Assembly: GCF_014649755.1 (NCBI RefSeq)
Contig: NZ_BMTQ01000004.1
Coordinates: 62,001 to 126,000, forward strand
Direction: 5' to 3'
From: Streptomyces litmocidini
Lineage (GTDB): Bacteria; Actinomycetota; Actinomycetes; Streptomycetales; Streptomycetaceae
DNA length: 64,000 bases
Shown here: positions 8,682 to 16,918 of the stretch, piece after piece
Position numbering within the stretch: position 1 is the first letter of the stretch
Layout: the number at the start of each line of letters is the position of its first letter
Made by a program: the position numbers and the translations under genes
The notes under the pieces: generated by a model
Told to the model about the DNA's origin: nothing
The model's database searches: none
What the model saw: only the letters and a program-made list of their open reading frames with translations

Positions 8682-10141
8682 CACGCGTCCCCGTACCCGG
8701 CCGGCAGGTGGATCATCTTGTGCTCCAGGTACTCCCCGAATCCCTCGGGGCCGAACTCCCGCCCCAGGCCGGAGTTCTTGTAGCCGCCGAAGGGGCCGAG
8801 CATGTCGAGGCTGAAGGTGTTGACGTTGAAGGTGCCGGTGCGCACGGCCCGGGCGAAGTCGACGCCGTGCTCCACGTCCCCGGTCCAGACGCTGCCGGAC
8901 AGCCCGAAGTCGGAGTCGTTCGCGATCCGCAGGGCCTCGGCCTCGTCCCCGTACGGCAGGAGGCAGACGACCGGGCCGAAGATCTCCTCGCGGGCGATCC
9001 GCATGGAGTTGTCGACGTCGCCGAAGAGGGTCGGCTCGACGTACCAGCCCCGTTCGAGGCCGTCCGGGCGACCGCCGCCGGTGAGCAGCTTCGCGCCCTC
9101 CGCCTGGCCGATCCCGATGTAGTCGAGGGAGCGCTGCTGCTGGCGCCGGGCGACCAGCGGGCCGACCTGGGTGGCCGGGTCGAGCGGGTCGCCGACGACG
9201 AGCGCGCCGGCCGCCGCCGCGAAGGCCTCGGCGATCTCCTCGTACCGCGAGCGGGGGGCGAGGATGCGGGTCTGGGCCACGCACGCCTGCCCGTTGTTCA
9301 TCCAGGCGGCCGGGACGATCCCGGCGACGGCGGCCTCCAGGTCGGCGTCCGGCAGGATCACGGCGGCCGACTTGCCGCCCAGTTCGAGGGTGACGCGGGT
9401 GAGGTTGCGGGAGGCGACCTCCATGACCCGCTTGCCGGCGGCGACCGAGCCGGTGAAGGAGACCTTGTCGACGCCGGGGTGGCCGACGAGGTACTCGCTC
9501 ACCTCGCGGTCGGCGGGCAGGATCGACAGGACCCCCTCCGGGAGTCCCGCCTCGGCCGCGATCTCGCCGAGGATGTACGAGTCGAGGGGCGACTCCGGCG
9601 AGGGCTTGAGGACCGCCGTGCAGCCGGCGAGCAGCGCGGGGCCCAGCTTGGCGGCGGCGGTGAACTGCGGCACGTTCCACGGGACGACGGCCGCGACGAC
9701 GCCGACCGGCTCGCGCCGCACGAGCAGCGGCCCGAGGGCGCCGGCGCGCCGCTCCTCGTACGGGAAGTCACGGGCGACGGTGATCGCCGCGTCCCAGACC
9801 ATCATCGCGCCGAGCGCCTGGGCGAGGACGGACCAGGAGTACGGGGAGCCGTTCTGCGCGCTGATGGAGCGGCCGATCTCCTCGTACCGCGCGGCGATCG
9901 CGTCCTTGACGCGGGTGACGACGGCGATCCGCTCCTCGACCGTCGCCCGGGGCCAGGGCCCTTCGTCGAAGGCCCGGCGGGCGGCGGCGACGGCCCGGTC
10001 GACGTCGGCCTCGGAGGCGTGCGGGACCCGGCCGATGACCTGCTCGGTGTGCGGGGAGATCACCTCGATCGTCCCGGCGCCGAGGGGCTCGGCCAACTCC
10101 CCGCCGATGAACAGCCTTCCGTGCTCCACAAGCTCGGTCAT
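8681..10141 (-). CDS. NAD(P)-dependent aldehyde dehydrogenase
   Basis: A 486-residue aldehyde dehydrogenase of usual length. It has the conserved PWNVP segment near residue 155, the general base Glu in TLELGGKSAA (about 253) and the catalytic Cys in NNGQACVAQ (about 287). The substrate cannot be read from sequence. It is the first gene of a two-gene unit with the ferredoxin and shares a divergent promoter region with the MBL-fold gene, where an inverted repeat resembling a KstR box lies. A role in oxidising an aldehyde from sterol side-chain degradation is plausible but unproven. Confidence 0.9.
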   Translation of the reverse strand: MTELVEHGRLFIGGELAEPLGAGTIEVISPHTEQVIGRVPHASEADVDRAVAAARRAFDEGPWPRATVEERIAVVTRVKDAIAARYEEIGRSISAQNGSPYSWSVLAQALGAMMVWDAAITVARDFPYEERRAGALGPLLVRREPVGVVAAVVPWNVPQFTAAAKLGPALLAGCTAVLKPSPESPLDSYILGEIAAEAGLPEGVLSILPADREVSEYLVGHPGVDKVSFTGSVAAGKRVMEVASRNLTRVTLELGGKSAAVILPDADLEAAVAGIVPAAWMNNGQACVAQTRILAPRSRYEEIAEAFAAAAGALVVGDPLDPATQVGPLVARRQQQRSLDYIGIGQAEGAKLLTGGGRPDGLERGWYVEPTLFGDVDNSMRIAREEIFGPVVCLLPYGDEAEALRIANDSDFGLSGSVWTGDVEHGVDFARAVRTGTFNVNTFSLDMLGPFGGYKNSGLGREFGPEGFGEYLEHKMIHLPAGYGDA

Positions 10142-10196
10142 GACCGCTGCCTCCCGAGGGGATGGAATTGCCCGCTGGCTTTCCTGACGATGCTTC

Positions 10197-10214
10197 AGAA
10201 CTGATACCAGTTCT
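10197..10214. promoter_or_regulatory. Inverted repeat / KstR-like box in ALDH-MBL divergent promoter
   Basis: AGAACTG and CAGTTCT are perfect 7-bp inverted arms separated by ATAC. Read on the minus strand from 10215, TAGAACTGGTATCA matches the KstR consensus at seven of eight defined positions. A TAGTTAT-like -10 on the plus strand overlaps the right arm, so bound repressor would block the hydrolase promoter. Confidence 0.6.
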
Positions 10215-10263
10215 AGTTATGGTGGGCAATGGTCGTACCGGTACCGCAGAGACGAGGACGCTC

Positions 10264-11322
10264 ATGACCCAGGTGACCGAGCACGGCGGAGGCGTCTGGT
10301 CCCTGCGGGTGCCCATCCCGGACAATCCGCTGGGCCACACCCTGGTCCACGTCCTCGACACCGACCGCGGCCCGGTCCTCGTCGACACGGGCTGGGACGA
10401 CCCGGCCTCCTGGACCGAACTCACCGACGGGCTCACCGCCCTGGGGCTGTCCGTGCGGGAGGTCCACGGGGTCGTCGTCACCCACCACCACCCCGACCAC
10501 CACGGACTCTCCGGCCGGGTCCGCGAGGAGTCCGGGGCCTGGATCGCCATGCACGCCGCCGACACGGCCGTCGTCCGCCGCACCCGCGAGTCCGAACCCG
10601 GCACCTGGCTCGACTACCTCGTCCGCAAACTCGCCGGTGCCGGCGCCCCCGAGGAGCACATCGCCCCGCTGCGGGCCGCCCGCGCCTCCGGCCGGACGCG
10701 GACCCTGCCCGGCCTCCGCTCGGCCCTCCCCGACCGCGAGATCGTCCCCGGCGAACTCCTCGACCTGGCCGGACGGCGGCTGCGCGCGATCTGGACGCCC
10801 GGCCACACGCCCGGGCACGTCTGTCTGCACCTGGAGGAGGAGCACCCCTCCCGGCTGCCCGGCCACGGCCGGCTCTTCTCCGGCGACCACCTGCTGCCCG
10901 GGATCTCCCCGCACATCGGCCTGTACGAGGACCCCGACGACCTCACCGAGACCGATCCCCTCGGCGACTACCTCGACTCCCTCGAACGGATCGGCCGGCT
11001 CGGCGTCGCCGAGGTCCTCCCCGCCCACCAGCACGCCTTCGCCGACGCCGCCGGCCGGGTCCGTGAACTCCTCGACCACCACGAGGAACGCCTCGCCGGT
11101 CTCCTCGCCCTCCTCGCGACCCCGCTCACGCCCTGGCAGCTCGCCGAGCGCATGGAGTGGAACCGCCCCTGGGCGCGGATCCCCCACGGCTCCCGCACCA
11201 TCGCCGTCAGCGAGGCCGAGGCCCACGTCCGCCGCCTGGTGAAGCTCGGACGCGCGGAGCCGGTGGCGGGCACGGACCCCGTCGCGTACGTCGCGGCCCG
11301 GGACCCCGGCCCCAGGCCTTGA
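10264..11322 (+). CDS. Metallo-beta-lactamase-fold hydrolase
   Basis: A 352-residue MBL-fold enzyme. The metal-binding motif THHHPDHHG lies at about residues 73-81, further ligands in WTPGHTPGHVCLH and SGDHLLPG, and the last His in PAHQHAFAD. The C-terminal 70 residues look like a winged-helix dimerisation tail, as in LACTB2/SdsA-type hydrolases. Thioester or ester hydrolysis is likely; the substrate is unknown. ATG 10264 follows GACGAGG. It is divergent from the ALDH/ferredoxin pair and shares an inverted-repeat operator with it. Confidence 0.88.
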   Translation: MTQVTEHGGGVWSLRVPIPDNPLGHTLVHVLDTDRGPVLVDTGWDDPASWTELTDGLTALGLSVREVHGVVVTHHHPDHHGLSGRVREESGAWIAMHAADTAVVRRTRESEPGTWLDYLVRKLAGAGAPEEHIAPLRAARASGRTRTLPGLRSALPDREIVPGELLDLAGRRLRAIWTPGHTPGHVCLHLEEEHPSRLPGHGRLFSGDHLLPGISPHIGLYEDPDDLTETDPLGDYLDSLERIGRLGVAEVLPAHQHAFADAAGRVRELLDHHEERLAGLLALLATPLTPWQLAERMEWNRPWARIPHGSRTIAVSEAEAHVRRLVKLGRAEPVAGTDPVAYVAARDPGPRP

Positions 11323-11362
11323 ACAGGCGGACGAGGGACATGACCGGGACCGGCGGGGAGAT

Positions 11363-11602
11363 GCCGCCGCCGAAGGGCACCGTGCCGGCTCCGCGTAACG
11401 ACCGGGCGGCCCGCGCCTCGCGGGCGAAGCGCGTCCGGAAGCCCGAGTCTCCGGCGAGGGCGCCGTGCACCACCTTGGGCGCGACCGTCCGGCCGCCCCG
11501 CGAGCGGCCCAGGGAGACGCGGCCCGTGCCGCCCTCGCCCAACCGGTGGAGGACCCGGTACGAACCGGCCCTCCGCGGGTCGCCCTCGGTCGACGCCCGC
11601 AT
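11363..11602 (-). pseudogene. Remnant of Ser/Thr protein kinase N-lobe
   Basis: The minus-strand reading from 11602 starts like an actinobacterial Hanks-type kinase: YRVLHRLGEGGTGRVSLG is the Gly-rich loop, VAPKVVHG carries the ATP-anchoring Lys, and FAREARAARSL corresponds to the alpha-C helix with its Glu. After about 80 residues similarity to the kinase fold stops; there is no HRD or DFG motif, and the frame runs into Arg/Pro-rich nonsense. It is therefore a truncated relic. A perfect 18-bp palindrome (11642-11659) and short GGAGCCCGTCC direct repeats near 11715 lie just upstream of its start. Confidence 0.65.
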
Positions 11603-11794
11603 TCCGCACCCCCGTGAAGACGCCGTCGTCCTGCCCGCGCGGGCCACGCGCGCGTGGCCGGCGGCGTCGGCACGGCACGGCGACCGGGCCCTCGGCAGCG
11701 TGCCCGCGGAGCCCGCCCGGAGCCCGTCCGGAGCCCGTCCGGAGGGTCCTCCCGCACGCCGGTCCGTGAGGCGCCTCCCGCCCGGGGAGGCGTT

Positions 11795-11990
11795 CCTACG
11801 GGTCGGTAGAGTGGCCCCGTCGTCATCATGCCCGTGCGGGGGGAAGCCGGTGGAAATCCGGCGCTGACCCGCAACCGTGAGCCGCCCCCACCGACGCGGC
11901 GAAGCCGGAATGCCCCGCCCGGGACGTGACCGCCGGCACCGTCGAGGAACACGGAGCCGGAGCCTGGTGCCCCCGAGGCGTGCCGGTGCC
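11795..11990 (+). promoter_or_regulatory. Cobalamin (B12) riboswitch
   Basis: The core at about 11841-11917 has the hallmark B12-box series: GGAAGCCGGTGGAAATCCGG, then CGCTGACCCGCAACCGTGA, then GAAGCCGGAATGCC. The outer boundaries are approximate. It lies directly upstream of a five-gene operon starting at 12011 and should lower its expression when cobalamin is abundant, probably by hiding the GGAGAGGG ribosome site. This is strong evidence that the operon imports cobalamin or a precursor. Confidence 0.92.
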
Positions 11991-12010
11991 CGGCCGCAGG
12001 AGAGGGCCCC

Positions 12011-13258
12011 ATGAACACCGTCCGCCGCGGCGCCGCCGCGCTCGCCGCCGCCGCAGTCGTGCTCGGCACCGGAGCAGCCGGGGCGGCCTCCGCCGCGCCC
12101 TCGCCGTCGCCGTCCACGGGCACCCTCCCGTCCGGCCTGTACGGCACGAAGGACCCGACGTACGACGGTGTCTGGCGTCAGTCGCTCGCCTTCCTCGCCC
12201 AGCGCGGCACCGGCTACCAGCCCGCCGACCGGGCCGTGGAGTGGCTCCTGGGCCAGCAGTGCGCCGACGGCTCGTTCGCCTCGTACCGCGCGGACGCATC
12301 GAAGCCCTGCGACGCGAAGACGATGCGGGACACCAACGCCACCGCCGTCGCCGTCCAGGCGCTCCACGCCGTGCGCCGCCAGGCCGCCGCCCCGGAGGCG
12401 ATCGACAAGGCCGTCAAGGCGGGCTCCGACTGGCTGCGGAGCGTGCAGAACAAGGACGGCGGCTGGGGCTACGGCGTCGGCGGCGCGAGCGACGCCAACT
12501 CCACCTCGGTCGTCGTCGGCGCGCTCGCCGCGATCGGCGTGCGGCCCGTCTCGTTCACCTCCGTCGAGGGCCGCACCCCGTACGACGCGCTCCTCGCCTT
12601 CGCGCTGCCCTGCTCGGACGGGGGCGGCGCCGGGGCGTTCGCGTACCAGCCGGACAAGACCGGCAAGCTGCTCGCCAACGCCGACGCCACCGCGGCGGCC
12701 ACCCTCGCCGGGCTCGGCAAGAGCGTCGTCGCCACCAAGGCCTCCCCCGAGCAGTCGCCGACCTGCGCCGACCTGCCGAAGCCGACCGTCGAGCGGGCCG
12801 CGCTGAACGGCGCCTCCTACCTGGCGAAGGCACTCGCGAAGACCGGCCACCTCACCCTGCCGCCGATGCCGGGCGCCACCGACACCACCGAACAGCCCGA
12901 CATCGGCAACACCGCCGACGCCGTCGTCGCGCTCGCCGCGTCCGGCGCCGTGAAGGAGGCCGGGCCGGCCCTGGCGTGGCTGGAGAAGAACTCCGCCGCC
13001 TGGGCGAAGGAGGGCGGCCCGGCCGCCTACGCGCAGCTGATCCTGGCGGCCCGCGCGACGGACACCGACCCGCGCGAGTTCGGCACGGCGGACCTGGTCG
13101 AGCAGCTCAACGCCACCGGCCCGGCGCCCAAGACGCCGGACACCTCCGCCGTCTCCACCAGCGACGACGAGTCCGGTTTCGACATCTGGTGGGTCATCGG
13201 CATCGGCACGCTCGTCGGCGTCGGCGTCGGCTTCCTCGTGAGCGGCCGCAAGAAGTGA
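12011..13258 (+). CDS. Secreted membrane-anchored alpha/alpha-barrel protein, candidate cobalamin-binding receptor
   Basis: A 415-residue surface protein: signal peptide (1-30), a helical-repeat domain (about 45-370) and a C-terminal anchor helix (about 390-410) ending in Arg-Lys-Lys. The repeats have toroid signatures such as WLLGQQCADGSFASY and VQNKDGGWGYG, so automatic annotation would say prenyltransferase. An exported, B12-riboswitch-controlled toroid protein in a transporter operon instead suggests a binding protein like the alpha6/alpha6 domain of intrinsic factor and transcobalamin (inference). GGAGAGGG precedes ATG 12011. Its stop overlaps the next start by 4 nt. Confidence 0.85.
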   Translation: MNTVRRGAAALAAAAVVLGTGAAGAASAAPSPSPSTGTLPSGLYGTKDPTYDGVWRQSLAFLAQRGTGYQPADRAVEWLLGQQCADGSFASYRADASKPCDAKTMRDTNATAVAVQALHAVRRQAAAPEAIDKAVKAGSDWLRSVQNKDGGWGYGVGGASDANSTSVVVGALAAIGVRPVSFTSVEGRTPYDALLAFALPCSDGGGAGAFAYQPDKTGKLLANADATAAATLAGLGKSVVATKASPEQSPTCADLPKPTVERAALNGASYLAKALAKTGHLTLPPMPGATDTTEQPDIGNTADAVVALAASGAVKEAGPALAWLEKNSAAWAKEGGPAAYAQLILAARATDTDPREFGTADLVEQLNATGPAPKTPDTSAVSTSDDESGFDIWWVIGIGTLVGVGVGFLVSGRKK

Positions 13259-13911
13259 GCGCGGGGACGAGACTCGCGGGCGCGGCGGCCGGCGCGCTGC
13301 TCGCCCTGACGGCGGTGGCCGCGGCTCCCGCGCAGGCGGCCGGTTACCGCTACTGGTCGTTCTGGGAGAGCGACGGCGGGAAGCCCTGGGCGTACGCCAC
13401 GCAGGGCCCGGCGACCGCCCGGCCCGCCGACGGCGACGCCCTCGGCTTCCGCTTCGCGGTCAGCAGCGGCACCGACGACGCCTCCCGGCCCTCCGTCGCC
13501 CCCGACTTCGCCGGGATCTGCGAGGGCGTGGAGAAGAAGGACGGCACCAAGCGGATCGCGGTCGTCGTCGACTTCGGCCGCCCGGCGGACGCGCCGCCCG
13601 GGGAGGCCCCGCCGGAGAAGCCGGTCGAGACCGGCTGCGCGGAGGTCCGCGAGGACGCGACGGGCGCGGAGGCGCTGGCCCGGGTGGCGAAGCCGCTGCG
13701 GTACGACGGCGCGGCCATGCTGTGCGGCATCGCGGGCTACCCGAAGCGGGGTTGCGGCGAGCAGGTCGAGGGGGCCGGGACGAAGGCCCCGGCGCGGACG
13801 GCCGCGCCGGAGTCCCACGGCGGCGGCCCGTCGTTCGGCGTGCTCGCCGGCGGGGCGGCGGTCCTGGCGCTCGGCGGGGCGGCGATCTGGAAGGCCCGCC
13901 GACGCGGATGA
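13255..13911 (+). CDS. Secreted anchored protein of the B12-riboswitch operon (SCO2322-like)
   Basis: A 218-residue protein with a signal peptide (1-28, ending AQAAG), a compact domain (about 29-165) with aromatic motifs YRYWSFWESDGGKPWAY and GDALGFRFAV and three Cys residues, then a linker and a C-terminal anchor helix followed by KARRRG. I recall such proteins being named SCO2322 family; no function is established that I know of. The small beta-rich look beside an alpha/alpha barrel gene suggests a partner comparable to the beta domain of intrinsic factor (speculative). GTG 13255 overlaps the preceding stop by 4 nt; its stop overlaps the next ATG by 4 nt. Confidence 0.82.
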   Translation: MSAGTRLAGAAAGALLALTAVAAAPAQAAGYRYWSFWESDGGKPWAYATQGPATARPADGDALGFRFAVSSGTDDASRPSVAPDFAGICEGVEKKDGTKRIAVVVDFGRPADAPPGEAPPEKPVETGCAEVREDATGAEALARVAKPLRYDGAAMLCGIAGYPKRGCGEQVEGAGTKAPARTAAPESHGGGPSFGVLAGGAAVLALGGAAIWKARRRG

Positions 13912-15074
13912 GTACGGCCCGTGGTGTGTCGGCGGCGTCGGACCGTGGCGCGTCGGCGGCGTCCGCCCGCAACGTGTTCACGGCCCCCGAGGCGAGCCGG
14001 GCCAACGCCCTGCACGCGGGCGCGTGGTGGCTGTGGGCGCTCGGCCTGGCCGTCGCCGCCTCCCGGACGACCGATCCGCTGCTGCTCGGGCTGCTCGTCG
14101 GAGTCGCCGGTTACGTGGTGGCGGCCCGGCGCACGGACGCGCCCTGGTCCCGCTCGTACGGCGCGTTCGTGAAGCTGGGCCTGTTCGTGGTCGGCCTGCG
14201 GGTCGTCTTCTCCCTTCTCCTGGGCTCCCCGATCCCCGGTGAGCACGTGCTGTTCACGCTGCCCGAGGTGCCGCTGCCGGACTGGGTGCAGGGGGTACGG
14301 ATCGGGGGCCGGGTGACGGCCGAGCAGCTGGTCTTCGCGCTGTACGACGGCGCCAAGCTGGCGACCCTGCTGATCTGCGTGGGCGCCGCGAACGCGCTGG
14401 CCAACCCGGCGCGGCTGCTGAAGTCGCTGCCGGGGGCGCTGTACGAGGCGGGGGTCGCCGTCGTCGTGGCGATGACCTTCGCGCCGAACATGGTCGCCGA
14501 CGTGACCCGGCTGCGGACCGCCCGCCGGCTGCGCGGGCGGCCCACGGGCGGGGTGCGGGCGGTGCTCCAGATCGGCCTGCCGGTCCTGGAGGGGGCGCTG
14601 GAACGGTCGGTCGCGGTCGCCGCGTCGATGGACGCGCGCGGGTACGGGCGGACGGCGCGGGTCCCGGCGGCGGTGCGGCGCACCACCAACGTCCTGACCC
14701 TGGGCGGGCTCCTCGGCGTGTGCGCCGGCTCGTACGGGCTGCTGGCGGCGGAGGGCGCGGCGTACGGGCTTCCGCTGCTCGGCGCCGGGCTGCTCGCCGC
14801 CGTGGCCGGGCTCCGGCTCGGCGGGCGCCGGACCGTCCGTACGCGCTACCGGCCCGACCTCTGGGGCGTGCGGGCGTGGCTGGTCGCCGGATCCGGGGCG
14901 GCGGTCGCGGCCCTGATGATCTGGGCGAACGCCTACGCCCCGGAGGCGCTGCACCCCGGGGTCGTCCCCCTGGAGGCGCCGGAGCTGCCGCTGTGGCCCG
15001 CGGCGTCGGTCCTGGTGGGTCTGGTCCCGGCGTTCGTGGCGCCGGTCCCCTCGGTGAAGGAGAACAACGCGTGA
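13908..15074 (+). CDS. cbiQ: ECF transporter T component (CbiQ-like)
   Basis: A 388-residue integral membrane protein with about six to seven hydrophobic helices. It carries the two coupling motifs of ECF T components: RTARRLRGR and the MDARGYGR segment, whose Ala-Arg-Gly groups contact the ATPases. It links the S component to the ABC subunits for energised vitamin uptake. ATG 13908 overlaps the upstream stop (ATGA); the stop overlaps the ATPase GTG. The riboswitch upstream indicates a cobalamin-related substrate. Confidence 0.88.
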   Translation: MSTARGVSAASDRGASAASARNVFTAPEASRANALHAGAWWLWALGLAVAASRTTDPLLLGLLVGVAGYVVAARRTDAPWSRSYGAFVKLGLFVVGLRVVFSLLLGSPIPGEHVLFTLPEVPLPDWVQGVRIGGRVTAEQLVFALYDGAKLATLLICVGAANALANPARLLKSLPGALYEAGVAVVVAMTFAPNMVADVTRLRTARRLRGRPTGGVRAVLQIGLPVLEGALERSVAVAASMDARGYGRTARVPAAVRRTTNVLTLGGLLGVCAGSYGLLAAEGAAYGLPLLGAGLLAAVAGLRLGGRRTVRTRYRPDLWGVRAWLVAGSGAAVAALMIWANAYAPEALHPGVVPLEAPELPLWPAASVLVGLVPAFVAPVPSVKENNA

Positions 15075-16918
15075 TCCGCTTCGAGAACGTCTCGGTGCGA
15101 TACGAGGAGGACGCCGAGCCGACCCTGCGGAACGTGGACCTCACGGTGCCCGAGGGCGAGCTGGTCCTCCTGGTGGGCCCGTCGGGCGTGGGCAAGTCGA
15201 CGCTCCTGGGAACGGTCTCCGGCCTCGTCCCCCACTTCACGGGCGGCACCCTGACCGGCCGGGTCACGGTCGACGGCCGCGACACCCGCACGCATCCGCC
15301 GCGCGAGCTCGCGGACCTGGTGGGCACGGTGGGGCAGGACCCTTCGGCGCACTTCGTCACCGACACGGTCGAGGACGAGCTCGCGTACGGCATGGAGTCC
15401 CTGGGGCTCGCGCCCGGCGTGATGCGCCGCCGCGTCGAGGAGACCCTGGACCTGCTGGGCCTGGCGGAACTCCGCGACCGCCCGATCGCGACGCTCTCCG
15501 GCGGGCAGCGCCAGCGGGTGGCGATCGGTTCCGTCCTGACCCCGCACCCCAAGGTCCTCGTCCTCGACGAACCGACGTCCGCGCTGGACCCGTCGGCGGC
15601 GGAGGACGTCCTCGCGGTGCTCCAGCGCCTGGTGCACGACCTGGGCACGACGGTCCTCCTCGCCGAGCACCGCCTGGAGCGGGTGGTGCAGTACGCGGAC
15701 CAGGTGCTGCTGCTGCCGGACGCGGTGATGGGCCCCCCGGCCGACATCATGTCCGTCTCCCCGGTGCACCCGCCGGTGGTGGCCCTGGGCCGCCTGGCGG
15801 GCTGGGAGCCGCTGCCGCTGACGGTGCGGGACGCGCGGCGGAGGGCCGCGCCGTTGAAGGCGAGGCTGGAGGGCCGGGACCCCGCGGGGCTCGTCCCCCG
15901 CCCCTCCGCCCACGCCGCCGGTCGTGAGGAAGGCCCCGCTTCCCGTGACCGGGGCCCCGTCCCGGACGCCGTACGGGCTTCGGCCGTGTCCTCGGACGCC
16001 GACGGGACCGGTCCTCCGGCCCCGTCGGCGTCCGAGGCGCGGGGGTCCGGGGGCGGATCCCCCGGCCACGGGGAGGCGGGGTCCCCCCACGCCGCCGGCC
16101 GTGAGGGGAGGGGTGGGGGCCTCTCCCTGTTCCGACGGCGCCGCACCCGCCCCGCGCCCGCCCCCGCCGCCCCCCTGGTCCTCATCGAACGCCTCGCCGT
16201 CCGCCGCGGCCGCGTCGAGGCCCTCCGCCGCGTCGACCTCCGGGTCTCCCCCGGGGAGACCCTCGCGCTCATGGGCCGGAACGGGGCGGGCAAGTCCACC
16301 CTGCTCTCCACGCTCGTGGGCATGATCGAGCCGACGAGCGGCACCGTCCGGGTCGCCGGCCTCGCCCCGCACGCCACCGACCCCCGCGAGCTGATCCGCC
16401 AGGTCGGCCTGGTGCCGCAGGAGCCGCGGGACCTGCTGTACGCGGACACCGTCGCCGCCGAGTGCGCGGCGGCCGACGCGGACGCGGGCGCGACGCCCGG
16501 CACCTGCCGTGCGCTGGTGGAGGAGCTGCTGCCGGGGGTGGCGGACGACACGCACCCCCGTGACCTGTCCGAGGGCCAGCGGCTCGCGCTCGCGCTGGCC
16601 GTCGTCCTGACCGGCCGCCCCCCGCTGCTCCTGCTGGACGAGCCGACCCGCGGCCTGGACTACGCGGCGAAGGCCCGCCTGGTCGCCCGTCTGCGGGGCC
16701 TCGCGGCGGACGGGCACGCGATCGTGCTGGCCACGCACGACGTGGAGCTGGCGGCCGAGCTGGCGCACCGGGTCGTGATCGTCGCGGACGGCGAGGTCGT
16801 CGCGGACGGCCCGACGGCCGAGGTCGTCGTGTCCTCGCCCGCGTTCTCGCCGCAGGTGGCGAAGGTCCTCGCCCCGCGGCCGTGGCTCACGGTGGAGCAG
16901 GTGGAGGCGGCGCTGTGA
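15071..16918 (+). CDS. Fused double ABC ATPase of the ECF transporter
   Basis: A 615-residue cytosolic protein joining both ECF ATPases. Domain 1 (about 1-240) has Walker A GPSGVGKSTL, signature LSGGQRQRVAIG and Walker B VLVLDEPTSALD. Domain 2 (about 365-600) has GRNGAGKSTL, a degenerate signature DLSEGQRLALAL and LLLLDEPTRGLD. A disordered Gly/Pro/Arg linker of about 110 residues separates them. Fused A/A' subunits are known in actinobacterial ECF systems. GTG 15071 overlaps the T-component stop by 4 nt, and its stop overlaps the S-component GTG. Confidence 0.92.
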   Translation: MIRFENVSVRYEEDAEPTLRNVDLTVPEGELVLLVGPSGVGKSTLLGTVSGLVPHFTGGTLTGRVTVDGRDTRTHPPRELADLVGTVGQDPSAHFVTDTVEDELAYGMESLGLAPGVMRRRVEETLDLLGLAELRDRPIATLSGGQRQRVAIGSVLTPHPKVLVLDEPTSALDPSAAEDVLAVLQRLVHDLGTTVLLAEHRLERVVQYADQVLLLPDAVMGPPADIMSVSPVHPPVVALGRLAGWEPLPLTVRDARRRAAPLKARLEGRDPAGLVPRPSAHAAGREEGPASRDRGPVPDAVRASAVSSDADGTGPPAPSASEARGSGGGSPGHGEAGSPHAAGREGRGGGLSLFRRRRTRPAPAPAAPLVLIERLAVRRGRVEALRRVDLRVSPGETLALMGRNGAGKSTLLSTLVGMIEPTSGTVRVAGLAPHATDPRELIRQVGLVPQEPRDLLYADTVAAECAAADADAGATPGTCRALVEELLPGVADDTHPRDLSEGQRLALALAVVLTGRPPLLLLDEPTRGLDYAAKARLVARLRGLAADGHAIVLATHDVELAAELAHRVVIVADGEVVADGPTAEVVVSSPAFSPQVAKVLAPRPWLTVEQVEAAL

